Part shown: positions 8,780-16,888 of the stretch, one piece after another | Position numbering within the stretch: the first letter of the stretch is position 1 | How the letters are laid out: every line of letters begins with the position of its first letter | Assembly (NCBI GenBank): GCA_003222055.1 | Contig: QHUT01000073.1 | Coordinates: 1 to 37,252 of the forward strand | Direction: 5' to 3' | Length of the DNA: 37,252 nucleotides | Source: Gemmatimonadota bacterium | Lineage (GTDB): Bacteria; Gemmatimonadota; Gemmatimonadetes; Gemmatimonadales; GWC2-71-9 | The notes under the pieces: model-generated | What the model saw: the letters and a program-made list of their open reading frames with translations, nothing else | Told to the model about the DNA's origin: nothing | Databases searched by the model: none | Made by a program: the position numbers and the translations under genes

Positions 8780-9780
8780 GGCGTGGCGGCCCCGGCCGGC
8801 GCCGCCCGGCGGCGCCCCGAAAGCCACACGAGGCCCACTCCCGCGCCGATCCACGCGAGATCGCGCACCCGGCTCACGATGGCGGTATAGACACCGAGTG
8901 CCGGGTCGAGGCCCAGCAGCTGGAACAGGAGGTAGAGCGCGCCTTCCTTCGTACCCGCCTCGAACGGGACCACAAACAGCGCGTTCTGGACGAGCTGCGT
9001 GAGGCCACCGATGACGTACGCCCGGGCGTAGCCGATGTCGAGGCCCACCGACAGGGCGATGAGGAGGTACTCGGCCATGAAGAGGCAGCGGCTGGCGTAC
9101 TCGAGCGCCAGAGCCTGGAGGAAGCGGCGTGGGCTCGCGTGGTAGAACTGAGTGATCTGCTCGTCCATCGACGCGAGCGTGGCGCGCTTGGGCTCGAGTC
9201 GCCGGGCCAGCCCGTGAAGGAGCGGCGTCCGGTGCAGCAGGTCGAGCGCGCCCGCGAGCATGCCCCGCTGGTGGCCCGTGAGCAGCAGCAGCGTCAGCGC
9301 GGCGAGCACGAGGAAGGCCGCGGCCAAGAGCGCGACGAGCACGGGGGCATGGGGCAGGAGAATCAGCCCTAGCACCACGGCCGTGAGAAAGCTCAGCAAC
9401 ATGCCGAAGGTGTGCAGCATCTGATAAATCACCGCCGACCCGGCGGCGCGCCGCAGGCCGAGCCAAGGCGCGACGGCGGCGATCTTGAACGGCTCGCCCC
9501 CTACGTTCACGAGCGGCGTCATGAAGTTGAGCGAAAAGCTGGCCACGGTGATCGCCCAGGTGCGCCAGAACGGCGGGCGGCTCGGCTCACCCGCCATCAC
9601 GAGCCACCACGCGCCGGCGTTGCAGGCGCACACCGTGCCGTACAGCAGCAGGATCGGCACGAACATCCAGCCCGTCCGCCGCGCGTCCGCGAGCAGCGCC
9701 GTCACGCCGATCCGCGCCACCAGATAGGCGAACACCGCGGAGCCGACCACGAACAGCAGGGCCTGGAGCCGACGACTCAC
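8776..9780 (-). CDS. Lysylphosphatidylglycerol synthase-type transmembrane protein (UPF0104/AglD family)
   Basis: A 334-residue polytopic membrane protein with about eight helices. SFSLNFMTPLVNVGGEPFKI early on, and NALFVVPFEAGTKEGALYLLFQLLG late, are typical of the transmembrane (flippase-like) domain shared by MprF, AglD and UPF0104 proteins. In MprF this part translocates lipids across the inner membrane; here the cytoplasmic aminoacyl-transferase domain is absent. In this operon it could flip the finished or intermediate lipid (inference). The start is GTG at 9780, forming GTGA with the stop of the upstream oxidoreductase, and it ends in an ATGA overlap with the next gene. Confidence 0.75.
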   Translation of the reverse strand: MSRRLQALLFVVGSAVFAYLVARIGVTALLADARRTGWMFVPILLLYGTVCACNAGAWWLVMAGEPSRPPFWRTWAITVASFSLNFMTPLVNVGGEPFKIAAVAPWLGLRRAAGSAVIYQMLHTFGMLLSFLTAVVLGLILLPHAPVLVALLAAAFLVLAALTLLLLTGHQRGMLAGALDLLHRTPLLHGLARRLEPKRATLASMDEQITQFYHASPRRFLQALALEYASRCLFMAEYLLIALSVGLDIGYARAYVIGGLTQLVQNALFVVPFEAGTKEGALYLLFQLLGLDPALGVYTAIVSRVRDLAWIGAGVGLVWLSGRRRAAPAGAATP

Positions 9781-10826
9781 ACGCCGTCCGGGATCGCCAC
9801 GGTCGCGCCGCTCCGGGCCGCCGCGTACGCGTGCTCCACCACGCTCGCCACACGGGCGATGTCGTCCAGGAATCGCGTGCCGGCGTCCCCCGAGTCGAGC
9901 GCGGCGACGAACGCCTCGAACAGACAGGCGAACCACCGGGGATACGCCGTCTTGTCGAGCTCGGCCGCGAAGTCCAGTCGCTCAACGGCGCCCCCGCGCT
10001 CGAGTCGCAACTCTCCGTCCACCCATTCGATCGTGCCGGCATCCCCGACGAAGCGGATGCGGTTCTCGCGGGTGCGTCCGGCCCACGTGAAGAACATCGT
10101 CGCCAGCCGGCCGGGATATTCGAACCGCAGGGCCGCCGTGTCCTCGACGTCGTATCCCGCATGCCGCAGTCGGCCCGTCCAGGCACCCACCGCAGCCGGC
10201 ATACCCGCGACGTCGAGCAGCTGGTAGACGAGATGCGTGCCGTGGTCGAGCAGCACGCCGCCCCGCCCCGTCGCGCTGGTGCCCCGCCACGGCGTGCGCC
10301 CGGCTTCCCCTCCTCCGGCGCGGCCGGGATCGGCCGCGAGTCGGTGGACCGAAAACTCGGCCAGGTGCCAGCGACCGATGGCCCCGGCCGCGAGCCACTC
10401 TTTTACCCGCAGCCATACCGGGTTGTAGCGGTACTGGTGGCACGGCATCACGATGCGCCCGCTGGCGCGGGCAGCCGCGGCGATCCGGGCTGCCTCGGCA
10501 CGGGTGAGCGCCACCGGCTTCTCGCACACCACGTGGTACCCCTGCTCGAGTCCCCACACGATGAGCTCGAGATGGGACGCGGTCGGCGTACAGATGTCGA
10601 TGAAGTCGAGCGGGGCGAGGTCGCGCAACGCCGCGCGGTCGCGCAGCAGGGGGATCCCGTCCACCGGCGGAACGGCGGGCGCGCTGTCCACGACGGCGAC
10701 GACCTCGACGCGGCCGCGCAGGGCGGCGCTCCGCAACGCGGGCAAGTGCGACTGCCGCGCGATGCCCCCCGCCCCGATCAGGGCACCGCGGTACCGCCCC
10801 GGCTCAGGTGACGCGGGCGTAGGCAT
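9777..10826 (-). CDS. Gfo/Idh/MocA-family NAD(P)-dependent oxidoreductase
   Basis: A 349-residue soluble enzyme. Visible motifs are ALIGAGGIARQSHLPAL (Rossmann dinucleotide loop), CEKPVALTRAEA (the EKP motif whose Lys acts in catalysis) and GGVLLDHGTHLVYQLLDVAG (the DxxxH pair of the Gfo/Idh family). Members oxidise or reduce sugars, inositols and related polyols at one carbon. Next to an aminotransferase and nucleotidyltransferase it may make the ketone to be aminated, or adjust the headgroup polyol (inference). The ATG at 10826 has GCGGAG 5 nt upstream, which fixes the start inside the end of the preceding gene (23-nt overlap). Confidence 0.85.
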   Translation of the reverse strand: MPTPASPEPGRYRGALIGAGGIARQSHLPALRSAALRGRVEVVAVVDSAPAVPPVDGIPLLRDRAALRDLAPLDFIDICTPTASHLELIVWGLEQGYHVVCEKPVALTRAEAARIAAAARASGRIVMPCHQYRYNPVWLRVKEWLAAGAIGRWHLAEFSVHRLAADPGRAGGGEAGRTPWRGTSATGRGGVLLDHGTHLVYQLLDVAGMPAAVGAWTGRLRHAGYDVEDTAALRFEYPGRLATMFFTWAGRTRENRIRFVGDAGTIEWVDGELRLERGGAVERLDFAAELDKTAYPRWFACLFEAFVAALDSGDAGTRFLDDIARVASVVEHAYAAARSGATVAIPDGV

Positions 10827-11706
10827 TGTGCTCCGCGTCGAGCAGGCCGCCCAGCGCGGTGGCATTCCACTCGTGCATCCAGAGCAGCACCACGAGCAGG
10901 AGGCTCATCCACACCGCCTCGGTCCACAGGAACGCGGACGGGCGCCCGGCCACTCCCGCGATTCCGAGCACGGCGAACCGGATGTTCTGCCCCAACCAGG
11001 CGCACAAGGGCAGCACGGCGTCCTGGCGCGCGCGGTACTCCATCCGGAACGGCGTCGAGATACCGCCCCGCCGCAGCGCGCGGATCAGCTTCACCGAGCG
11101 GGGGAACAACTGGACCTGTCGCACCACGTAATCGCGGTACACGCGTGCGCCGAACCGCTCGAGCAGCGAGCCACGCGGGGTGGGGTGCAGGTCTTCGGGG
11201 AGGTCGAGCTCACCCCGGCCGCCTACCCCGATGTAGAGGAACGCGTTGCGCACGAAGTCGATGGCCGCGCTTTGGAACGTGTGCGCGAGCCCGGCCGCCG
11301 CGACGAGCAAGCAGGCGCCCGGCCACCAGTAGCCCGAATGGCCGAGTCTGTACATCAGATGGAAGTACAGGTTGACGAAACGAAGGTTGTCGTTGATCCC
11401 GTCGAGGGCCCGGCCGAACCGCGTGGACGTGCCGCGCAGCCGTGCCAGCTGCCCGTCCGCCGAGTCGAACACATCCGACACGATGAACAGTCCGAAGCCG
11501 ATCAGGTTCGTCCAGTGGTCCCGGTAGGCGAACAGGTGGCCGGCGACCAGCCCGATGACGAGCGACCACAGGGTCACCTGATCGGCGGAGATGCCGGTGG
11601 GCTGCAACGCCCGGGCGATGCGAATGCCAATGGGCCGGAAGAAGTGGAGGTCCACCCACTCCTCGACCGACCGTCCCTTATGCGACAAGTCGTTCGGTGG
11701 CTTCAC
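10804..11706 (-). CDS. CDP-alcohol phosphatidyltransferase (first copy, long)
   Basis: A 300-residue membrane protein. The segment with DSADGQLAR, eight residues, then GRALDGIND matches the complete CDP-alcohol phosphatidyltransferase signature D-x2-DG-x2-AR-x8-G-x3-D-x3-D. It is much longer than the usual 180-230 residues; the extra C-terminal 110 residues carry a charged stretch (ELDLPEDLHPTPRGSLLERFG) and two late hydrophobic segments. The substrate is unknown. Because a nucleotidyltransferase is encoded three genes upstream, a CDP-activated polyol made by this operon is a natural donor. The GTG at 11706 has AAGGA 8 nt upstream and overlaps the aminotransferase gene by 29 nt. Confidence 0.85.
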   Translation of the reverse strand: MKPPNDLSHKGRSVEEWVDLHFFRPIGIRIARALQPTGISADQVTLWSLVIGLVAGHLFAYRDHWTNLIGFGLFIVSDVFDSADGQLARLRGTSTRFGRALDGINDNLRFVNLYFHLMYRLGHSGYWWPGACLLVAAAGLAHTFQSAAIDFVRNAFLYIGVGGRGELDLPEDLHPTPRGSLLERFGARVYRDYVVRQVQLFPRSVKLIRALRRGGISTPFRMEYRARQDAVLPLCAWLGQNIRFAVLGIAGVAGRPSAFLWTEAVWMSLLLVVLLWMHEWNATALGGLLDAEHNAYARVT

Positions 11707-13012
11707 TGAGCACGTCCTTCATGATGGCGAGGGCGCCCATCGCCTGATCCTCCTCGATGACCAGCGGCGGGTTGAGGCGGACCTCGGGGTTGTAGATCAT
11801 CGCGAGCACGCCGCGCGACAGCAGCGTGTCGAAAATCCAGCGAGTCGTCTTCTTGTCGAGCAGCTTCCGCGTGCCCGGCACCACGAGGTCCATCCCCAGC
11901 AGCAGGCCGCGGCCTCGCACGTCCGAGACGATGGGCAGCTGCGCCGGCCAGCGCTTGAGCTCAGCGAGCATGCGGTCGCCCACCCGGCGCGCGTGCTCCA
12001 CCAGGTTTTCCTCGACGATCGTCTCCACTGTCACCCGCGCCGCCGCGGCCGCCAGCGGATTGCCGCCGTACGACGACGAGCTGCCGCTCGGGTTGGCCCA
12101 GGGCCGCGAGAACGCGATCTCTTCGCGGGCGATCACGCCGCTCATCGGAAACCCGCCCCCGAATCCCTTTCCCACCGTCAGGATGTCGGGCAGCACGCCC
12201 TCGTGCTCGATCGCGAACATCTTGCCGGTGCGGCCGAATCCGGTAATCATCTCGTCGCAAATCAGGAGGGCGCCCAGCTCGTCGGCGAGCTCGCGCAACA
12301 GCTGCAGGTAGCCGGGCGGCGGCACGACGTTGCCCGCCGTGCCCTGGATCGGCTCCACGATGATGGCCGCCACCTGCTTGGTGGTCTCGACCTCGATCTT
12401 CTTGCGCAGGAAGTCGACGCAATGCCATTCGCATGACGGGAAGGTTTTCCCGAACGCACACCGGGCGCATGAGGCGTAGGGCGAGAGGTACGCCCCCGGC
12501 ATGAGCGGTCCGAGTGCGTGTTTGAAGCTCGATCCCAGGACCGGCAGCACGCCGCCGGTCTTGCCATGGAACCCGCCCCAGAACCCGATCACTTCCGTAT
12601 GTCCCGTGCGCGCCTTGGCGAGCCGCAGCGCCGCCTCCACGGCCTCGGCCCCGCTCGAGTAGAACTGACTGCGGTTCAGGTCGCCGGGAGCGAGCTCGGC
12701 GAGCAGCTTGACCAGCGCCGCCCGGTGCTCGGTGGTGAAGCTCCCCACGTGCACGCGGCCGATCTGCCGCTGCATCGCGGCGACGTACTTGGGATGCGCG
12801 TAGCCCAGGCTCGCCACGCCCACCCCGGCGAGCAGATCGATGTAGCTGTTGCCGTCCACGTCGTACAGGACGGCGCCTTCGCCACGGTCGATCGACAGCT
12901 GGCTGAACAGCGCCACGCTCTGCGTGCCGGGCGCCAGGTACAGCGCCTCGGCGTCGAACAGCGCCTTGGACCTGGGGCCGGGAATCTGGAGCCTGCGCAA
13001 GGTATGGGTCAC
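11678..13012 (-). CDS. Class III PLP-dependent aminotransferase
   Basis: A 444-residue enzyme of the ornithine/GABA aminotransferase class. It shows GVGVASLGYAHP, SSGAEAVEAALRLAK, FWGGFHGKTGG, ICDEMITGFGRTGK (Asp binding the PLP nitrogen) and VGKGFGGGFP with the Schiff-base lysine. An unusual insert has four cysteines in CARCAFGKTFPSCEWHC, which could bind a metal. Class III enzymes aminate aldehydes, ketones or sugar rings. In this operon the likely product is an amino-bearing headgroup precursor (inference). Acetylornithine or LysJ-type activity is the alternative, but no arginine- or lysine-pathway partners are here. The start is GTG at 13012, sharing GTGA with the stop of the ATP-grasp gene. 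Confidence 0.85.
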   Translation of the reverse strand: MTHTLRRLQIPGPRSKALFDAEALYLAPGTQSVALFSQLSIDRGEGAVLYDVDGNSYIDLLAGVGVASLGYAHPKYVAAMQRQIGRVHVGSFTTEHRAALVKLLAELAPGDLNRSQFYSSGAEAVEAALRLAKARTGHTEVIGFWGGFHGKTGGVLPVLGSSFKHALGPLMPGAYLSPYASCARCAFGKTFPSCEWHCVDFLRKKIEVETTKQVAAIIVEPIQGTAGNVVPPPGYLQLLRELADELGALLICDEMITGFGRTGKMFAIEHEGVLPDILTVGKGFGGGFPMSGVIAREEIAFSRPWANPSGSSSSYGGNPLAAAAARVTVETIVEENLVEHARRVGDRMLAELKRWPAQLPIVSDVRGRGLLLGMDLVVPGTRKLLDKKTTRWIFDTLLSRGVLAMIYNPEVRLNPPLVIEEDQAMGALAIMKDVLSEATERLVA

Positions 13013-13854
13013 GAATGTTTCCGGTGAGCGAACCGATGGGTAATGTAGGCTGCGATGGCGTGCGCCGCCGCCTCGCGGAACGGGGCGAAGCTGGGCCAGT
13101 CGTTGATGTCGATCAGGACCGGCCGGTCGGGCTCCGGGAACGCGACGTCGCCGCCGAATACCTCGAGTCCGAGAATCGCGGCCGCCTCGAAGGCGAGCGC
13201 CTTGAGGCGGTTCTCGTCCACCAACGGGCGCTCGCCGGCGAATCCCGCGTCCGCACCGTACCAATTGAAAAACCGCCCGTCGGTCACGCCATAAAACTTC
13301 ACCACGGGCCCGGGCACATGCTCCTGCAGGGCCACCCAGGGAATGCCGCGGGCGGTGAAGGCGCGCAGGGTCTCCGCCAGACCGTCCAGGGTCGTCGCGA
13401 CCACATCCTCCGGACGCTCGGCGTGTACGTCGCCGCGCTTGATCCAGAGCTTCTGGTGATCGGGACTGACCGCGCTGAGATGGCCGGGTGGCGGGAGCGG
13501 GGCGGAGCTGGCGAGGATGAGCGTGCGGGGAAACGGCAGCGTACTGTCGCCGAGTCGCCTGACGAGCCGGTACCGGTGGCAATTCAACGCGCTCGACGGG
13601 CGGTTCACCACCACGATGCCGTCGGACTCGAGGGGCATGAGCTGCTCCGCCGCCAGCGAGCCCTGGCACATGTTGAGGTAGAGCGCCGCCGCCGGGAGGC
13701 GACCCTGCTCCACCTCGCGCTCCGTGGTCTTGGTGGCGCGCCAGCCCTCGGCCTCGAGCAGCCCGACGGTGGCGTCCAGGATAGCGGTGTCGTTCACGCG
13801 GTGCTGCTGCGGCGAGTACGACGGGCTGCGGTAAATCGCGACCAGTTGGGCCAA
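13009..13854 (-). CDS. ATP-grasp enzyme of unknown substrate
   Basis: A 281-residue protein. The C-terminal half has LWIKRGD, QEHVPGPVVKFYGV near residue 177, GGDVAF (D236) and VLIDINDWPSF (D249, N251), the ATP- and Mg-binding elements of an ATP-grasp fold. The DIN-x-x-P ending recalls inositol-trisphosphate 5/6-kinase and RimK-like ligases. The N-terminal part (ALYLNMCQGSLAAEQL) is not recognised. It could ligate an amino acid to an amine or phosphorylate a polyol; the position next to an aminotransferase fits either. The start is TTG at 13854: a GAAAGG site lies 6 nt upstream and no ATG or GTG fits. The gene starts just after the stop of the nucleotidyltransferase. Confidence 0.75.
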   Translation of the reverse strand: MAQLVAIYRSPSYSPQQHRVNDTAILDATVGLLEAEGWRATKTTEREVEQGRLPAAALYLNMCQGSLAAEQLMPLESDGIVVVNRPSSALNCHRYRLVRRLGDSTLPFPRTLILASSAPLPPPGHLSAVSPDHQKLWIKRGDVHAERPEDVVATTLDGLAETLRAFTARGIPWVALQEHVPGPVVKFYGVTDGRFFNWYGADAGFAGERPLVDENRLKALAFEAAAILGLEVFGGDVAFPEPDRPVLIDINDWPSFAPFREAAAHAIAAYITHRFAHRKHS

Positions 13855-13857
13855 GGT

Positions 13858-14568
13858 TTACCTTTCGCGCGCGGCGAGCCACGCGTTCGCAGTCTCAAGA
13901 TCCGATGGCCGATCGATATCGATGATGCGCGGCACCTCGACCGCCGCCACCCGCCGCCCCTCCGCCACCAGCCCCTTGAGGAAGGCACGCATCTTGTGCA
14001 AGCCGCGGGCGACGGCGTCCGCCGCGGCCACACGGGCGGCCGCGCTCAGGCCGTACACTCCGCCGGTGACGCACACGGGCGCCACCGGCTCGTCGCTCAC
14101 GGCGCGCACATCGCCGTCCCCGCGCCGGCTCACGTACACCGGAGACTCGTCGTCCACGTACGGCGTCACAGCGAGCACCAGCTCGGCGCCCTCCTCGAGA
14201 AACCGCCCGGCCGCCCCGTACACCGCCTTCCAGTCCTCCGGCCGCATCACCGTGTCCACCATGCTGCAGAACACCGGCCCCGCGGCCATTCCCCGCAGGC
14301 CCTCGACCAACGTGTGCAGCGAGGAGGGCGTCCGGCAGGTCACCACTGTAAGGGGTGCGCCGAACCGCCTTCCGTCAAGCAAGCGCCGGACGGCCGGGAA
14401 ATCCGCACGAACTGCACACGTGAGGCTGGAGCACCCCAACGCGGCGAAGGTCTCGAGCAGGCCAACGATCTGCGGCCTGCCCGCCACTTCGACGAGCGGC
14501 TTGGGGACGGCAATCCCGCCCGCCGCGAGACGCGAACCCTCGCCGCCGGCGAGGATGAGTCCGAGCAC
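13858..14568 (-). CDS. Nucleotidyltransferase (sugar- or polyol-phosphate type)
   Basis: A 236-residue soluble enzyme opening with LGLILAGGEGSRL and then PKPLVEVAGRP, the nucleotide-binding signature of sugar-phosphate nucleotidyltransferases (NTP_transferase family, including inositol-1-phosphate and glycerol-phosphate cytidylyltransferases). CSMVDTVM supplies a metal-binding Asp in the middle. The reaction is expected to be NTP plus a phosphorylated sugar or polyol to NDP-product and pyrophosphate. With two CDP-alcohol transferases in the operon, CTP is the natural guess (inference). The start is GTG at 14568, 2 nt after the HAD stop; AAAGG touches the GTG directly and another GAAAGG lies further upstream, so initiation probably depends on coupling. 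Confidence 0.8.
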   Translation of the reverse strand: MLGLILAGGEGSRLAAGGIAVPKPLVEVAGRPQIVGLLETFAALGCSSLTCAVRADFPAVRRLLDGRRFGAPLTVVTCRTPSSLHTLVEGLRGMAAGPVFCSMVDTVMRPEDWKAVYGAAGRFLEEGAELVLAVTPYVDDESPVYVSRRGDGDVRAVSDEPVAPVCVTGGVYGLSAAARVAAADAVARGLHKMRAFLKGLVAEGRRVAAVEVPRIIDIDRPSDLETANAWLAARER

Positions 14569-14570
14569 CT

Positions 14571-15263
14571 TTAGGCGAGCACCCTTTCGACGTCCACGAA
14601 GCGGGCGATGCGGGCGGTGGGGACCGGCGCCTGTTCCCCCGCCCCCGGGGGCAACGGTCGCTCCGGCGGAGCGAGCCAGCAGGTGCGCATACCGAGGGCG
14701 GCGGCGCCGCGAATGTCCGCCTCGAAGTTGTCCCCCACCATCCAGGCGCGCTCCGGACGCGCGCTCAACGTGGCCAGCGCGCCGAGGAAGATGCGTGGAT
14801 CGGGCTTGCTCCATCCGACCACCGCGGAGTCGCTGACTGCAGCGAACAATCTCGCCAGGCCAAGCTCTTCCAAACAAGGCTCGAGGTTGCCGGTAAAGTT
14901 CGACACAACCCCCAGCCGGTAGCGCCGGGCCAGCCGCTCCAGGACCGGACGGTTGCGCTCGACGACGGCCAGCGCGTCGCCGTGCAGGCGCCGGGCGACC
15001 GCCGCCGGATTCACCTGCGCACGGTCGGGAAGGACCTCACCCAACAGGCGGGCTTGGGTCTCGATCGCGGCGCGGAACCCGAGCGCCGCGATACCCGGCA
15101 ACCGCGCCAGGGCCTGGTCCGACAGCTTGAAGAACGAATCGAAGGCCGCGAGGTCGAGGGTGCCCCCTTCGGCGCGATACGCCATGTGAAACCGGGGGCT
15201 CCAGTGCACGCCGTCCGCGTCGAGCGTGCCGCCGAAGTCCAGCAGCACGACTTCGGGGGTCAC
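14571..15263 (-). CDS. HAD-superfamily hydrolase
   Basis: A 230-residue protein with the HAD motifs: LLDFGGTLD (nucleophile D9), VVSNFTG (motif II), SKPDPRIF (Lys, motif III) and VGDNFEADIRGA (motif IV). The residue two after the nucleophile is Gly11, whereas classical phosphatases have Asp there as acid/base, so phosphatase activity may be weak or different. In the operon it could dephosphorylate a polyol- or lipid-phosphate intermediate (inference). The start is GTG at 15263, 1 nt after the stop of the copper-protein gene. The closest typical relatives are HAD-IA hydrolases of the YjjG/haloacid type. Confidence 0.8.
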   Translation of the reverse strand: MTPEVVLLDFGGTLDADGVHWSPRFHMAYRAEGGTLDLAAFDSFFKLSDQALARLPGIAALGFRAAIETQARLLGEVLPDRAQVNPAAVARRLHGDALAVVERNRPVLERLARRYRLGVVSNFTGNLEPCLEELGLARLFAAVSDSAVVGWSKPDPRIFLGALATLSARPERAWMVGDNFEADIRGAAALGMRTCWLAPPERPLPPGAGEQAPVPTARIARFVDVERVLA

Positions 15264-15264
15264 T

Positions 15265-16332
15265 TCAGCGGTGATGCTCGTGCCCGGCCATCTTCATGGG
15301 CATCACGGTGCCTGCCATGTTCATCTCGTGTCCACCGGCCAGACGCATGTAATGGAGGTAGTCCTGGTGGTAGAGCGAGTCGCGCGGCTCGGCGGCCGGC
15401 CACGTGACGCCGCGATCGGGCACGAACAGGCCGCCCACCACGCCCATGCCGCCGTCGGGAATCGGCTGACCGGTCGGGTTGTCGTACGATACCGTCACGC
15501 GATAGCGGTGCTCGGGCACCACGTGCACGCCGAGCCGGGTCCATCCATAGAGGAAAGCGACGGGAACCGACTCGATGTGGCCGCCCGCGTCGGCCACGGG
15601 AGCCGCACGGTAGATCACCTCACCCGTCGTCGCGTCCGCAAATTCGATCAAGCGGCCGTAGTCGTGCATGTGCCCCCCCAGACCGACGATCTTCCCCGGC
15701 ACGATCGGGTTCCCTTCGTACGATCGCGACGAGCGGCCCGGCGGGAGCGTGAACGACTTGTCGCCGACCGGGAACGCCACGTCCATCTGCCAGGGTGAGG
15801 CGCTGAACAGCGGCCACGGCCGGCCGGTCGGCGTGAAATTCATGGCGAGCCGGACGCGCGCCTGCGGGTAGGACGCGCTGGTCAGGTTCTCGACCATCGC
15901 GCTGGCGACGACGTGCTCCCCGCGCTTGAGCGGCAATCCGAACAGCAGCCGCGGCAGGCGAATCGCGCCGGTCTCGTGCCCGGCCGCGAGCAGGCGCCGC
16001 GAGATCGGGAGAAACAGCTCGCGATGATCGGGGTCGATGAGATTGAAGTGATGGATCAGCTCATCGGGCAGCGGGTGTCCGGCGCTGTCCACGACTTGCA
16101 CCCGGAAGCCATAGATGAATCCCGTCTCCGGAATCTCGAGCGTCGCGACGGGCGGCTGCGCGATCATGTGATGCGGCGTGTTGGCCGGCAGATCCGTCGG
16201 GGCGAGATCGATGACGAGCATGCCTGCTGCCGCGTCGCGAAAGATGCGGGCGGCAGCGGCGTCCGGCATGGGAAGAGCCCCGTCGCTCGACCGAGCGAGC
16301 AGGAGGAGACCGAGGAGCAGGCGGTTGATCAT
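15265..16332 (-). CDS. Secreted copper-type protein, PHM/DBH monooxygenase-like
   Basis: A 355-residue protein with an N-terminal hydrophobic export signal (MINRLLLGLLLLARSS). ELIHHFNLIDPDHR near residue 95 has the His-His pair, and LGGHMHDYGRLIEF near residue 218 the HxH pair, in the order and spacing of the two copper sites of peptidylglycine/dopamine monooxygenases. The tail is rich in Met and His (MNMAGTVMPMKMAGHEHHR), as in copper-binding proteins. The gene lies 61 bp after a cupredoxin gene and 1 bp before the HAD gene. Hydroxylase activity is not proven; a copper chaperone or a sensor of similar fold is possible. The ATG at 16332 lacks a clear ribosome binding site. Confidence 0.6.
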   Translation of the reverse strand: MINRLLLGLLLLARSSDGALPMPDAAAARIFRDAAAGMLVIDLAPTDLPANTPHHMIAQPPVATLEIPETGFIYGFRVQVVDSAGHPLPDELIHHFNLIDPDHRELFLPISRRLLAAGHETGAIRLPRLLFGLPLKRGEHVVASAMVENLTSASYPQARVRLAMNFTPTGRPWPLFSASPWQMDVAFPVGDKSFTLPPGRSSRSYEGNPIVPGKIVGLGGHMHDYGRLIEFADATTGEVIYRAAPVADAGGHIESVPVAFLYGWTRLGVHVVPEHRYRVTVSYDNPTGQPIPDGGMGVVGGLFVPDRGVTWPAAEPRDSLYHQDYLHYMRLAGGHEMNMAGTVMPMKMAGHEHHR

Positions 16333-16393
16333 GGCGCGGGGGAGGCCCCGGGGGTGGCCGGGGCCGTTTCACGCTGCAGTCGAGCCTCGCCGG

Positions 16394-16852
16394 CTATTGC
16401 ACGGTGATCGTTATGTGCATGCCCAGCGCCACGTGCGGCATACAGTAGCCCTTGTAGACGCCCGCCGGGGCGCCCGCAAAGGACACGTCGTATTTCTCGT
16501 TGGGCTGAGTGAGGAACGGTCCCGTGAGGTCACCCATCGGGTTCGGCATCCCCTTCTTCAGCGCGTCGGCGCCGCCCTTCGGCACCGAGTCGCCGTAGAA
16601 GGCAACATTGTGCGGGCCGCCGGATACATTGATGAAACGAACCGTCGTGCCGGTCTTGATCGCCAGCTTGGTTGGCTCGAACGAGGCCTGGCTCGTGCCG
16701 TTGCCGGTCATCTTCACTTCGACCACGGCGCCGGCCGGCTCGGCGGTCGGTGCCGGCGTGGCAGCCTCGGCCTGAGACGCCGTCGACTTCTTCTCGCCGC
16801 CGCAGGCGACGGCCGTGAACGCGACGAGCGTGGTGAGCAGGGTGAACCGCAT
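16394..16852 (-). CDS. Cupredoxin (plastocyanin-like) lipoprotein
   Basis: A 152-residue exported electron-transfer or copper-binding protein. A lipobox (FTAVAC) at the N-terminus predicts lipid anchoring, followed by an Ala/Glu/Thr linker and one cupredoxin domain. The type 1 copper ligands are visible: His in GGPHNV, then Cys, His and Met in GYCMPHVALGM. The ATG at 16852 has a strong GGAGGGAGT site about 6 nt upstream. A perfect Rex-type palindrome lies 36 bp before the start, so expression probably follows redox state. It may be first in a transcript continuing through the copper protein at 15265 and the headgroup genes. Confidence 0.85.
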   Translation of the reverse strand: MRFTLLTTLVAFTAVACGGEKKSTASQAEAATPAPTAEPAGAVVEVKMTGNGTSQASFEPTKLAIKTGTTVRFINVSGGPHNVAFYGDSVPKGGADALKKGMPNPMGDLTGPFLTQPNEKYDVSFAGAPAGVYKGYCMPHVALGMHITITVQ

Positions 16853-16888
16853 TGCAAACTCCCTCCGGGACGATAGACGAGATGGTGC

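Noticed and set aside
11678-13854. LysW-type lysine or arginine pathway suggested by ATP-grasp plus class III aminotransferase
   Set aside because: There is no LysW carrier, kinase (LysZ), reductase (LysY) or deacylase nearby; CDP-alcohol transferases and a nucleotidyltransferase surround the pair instead.
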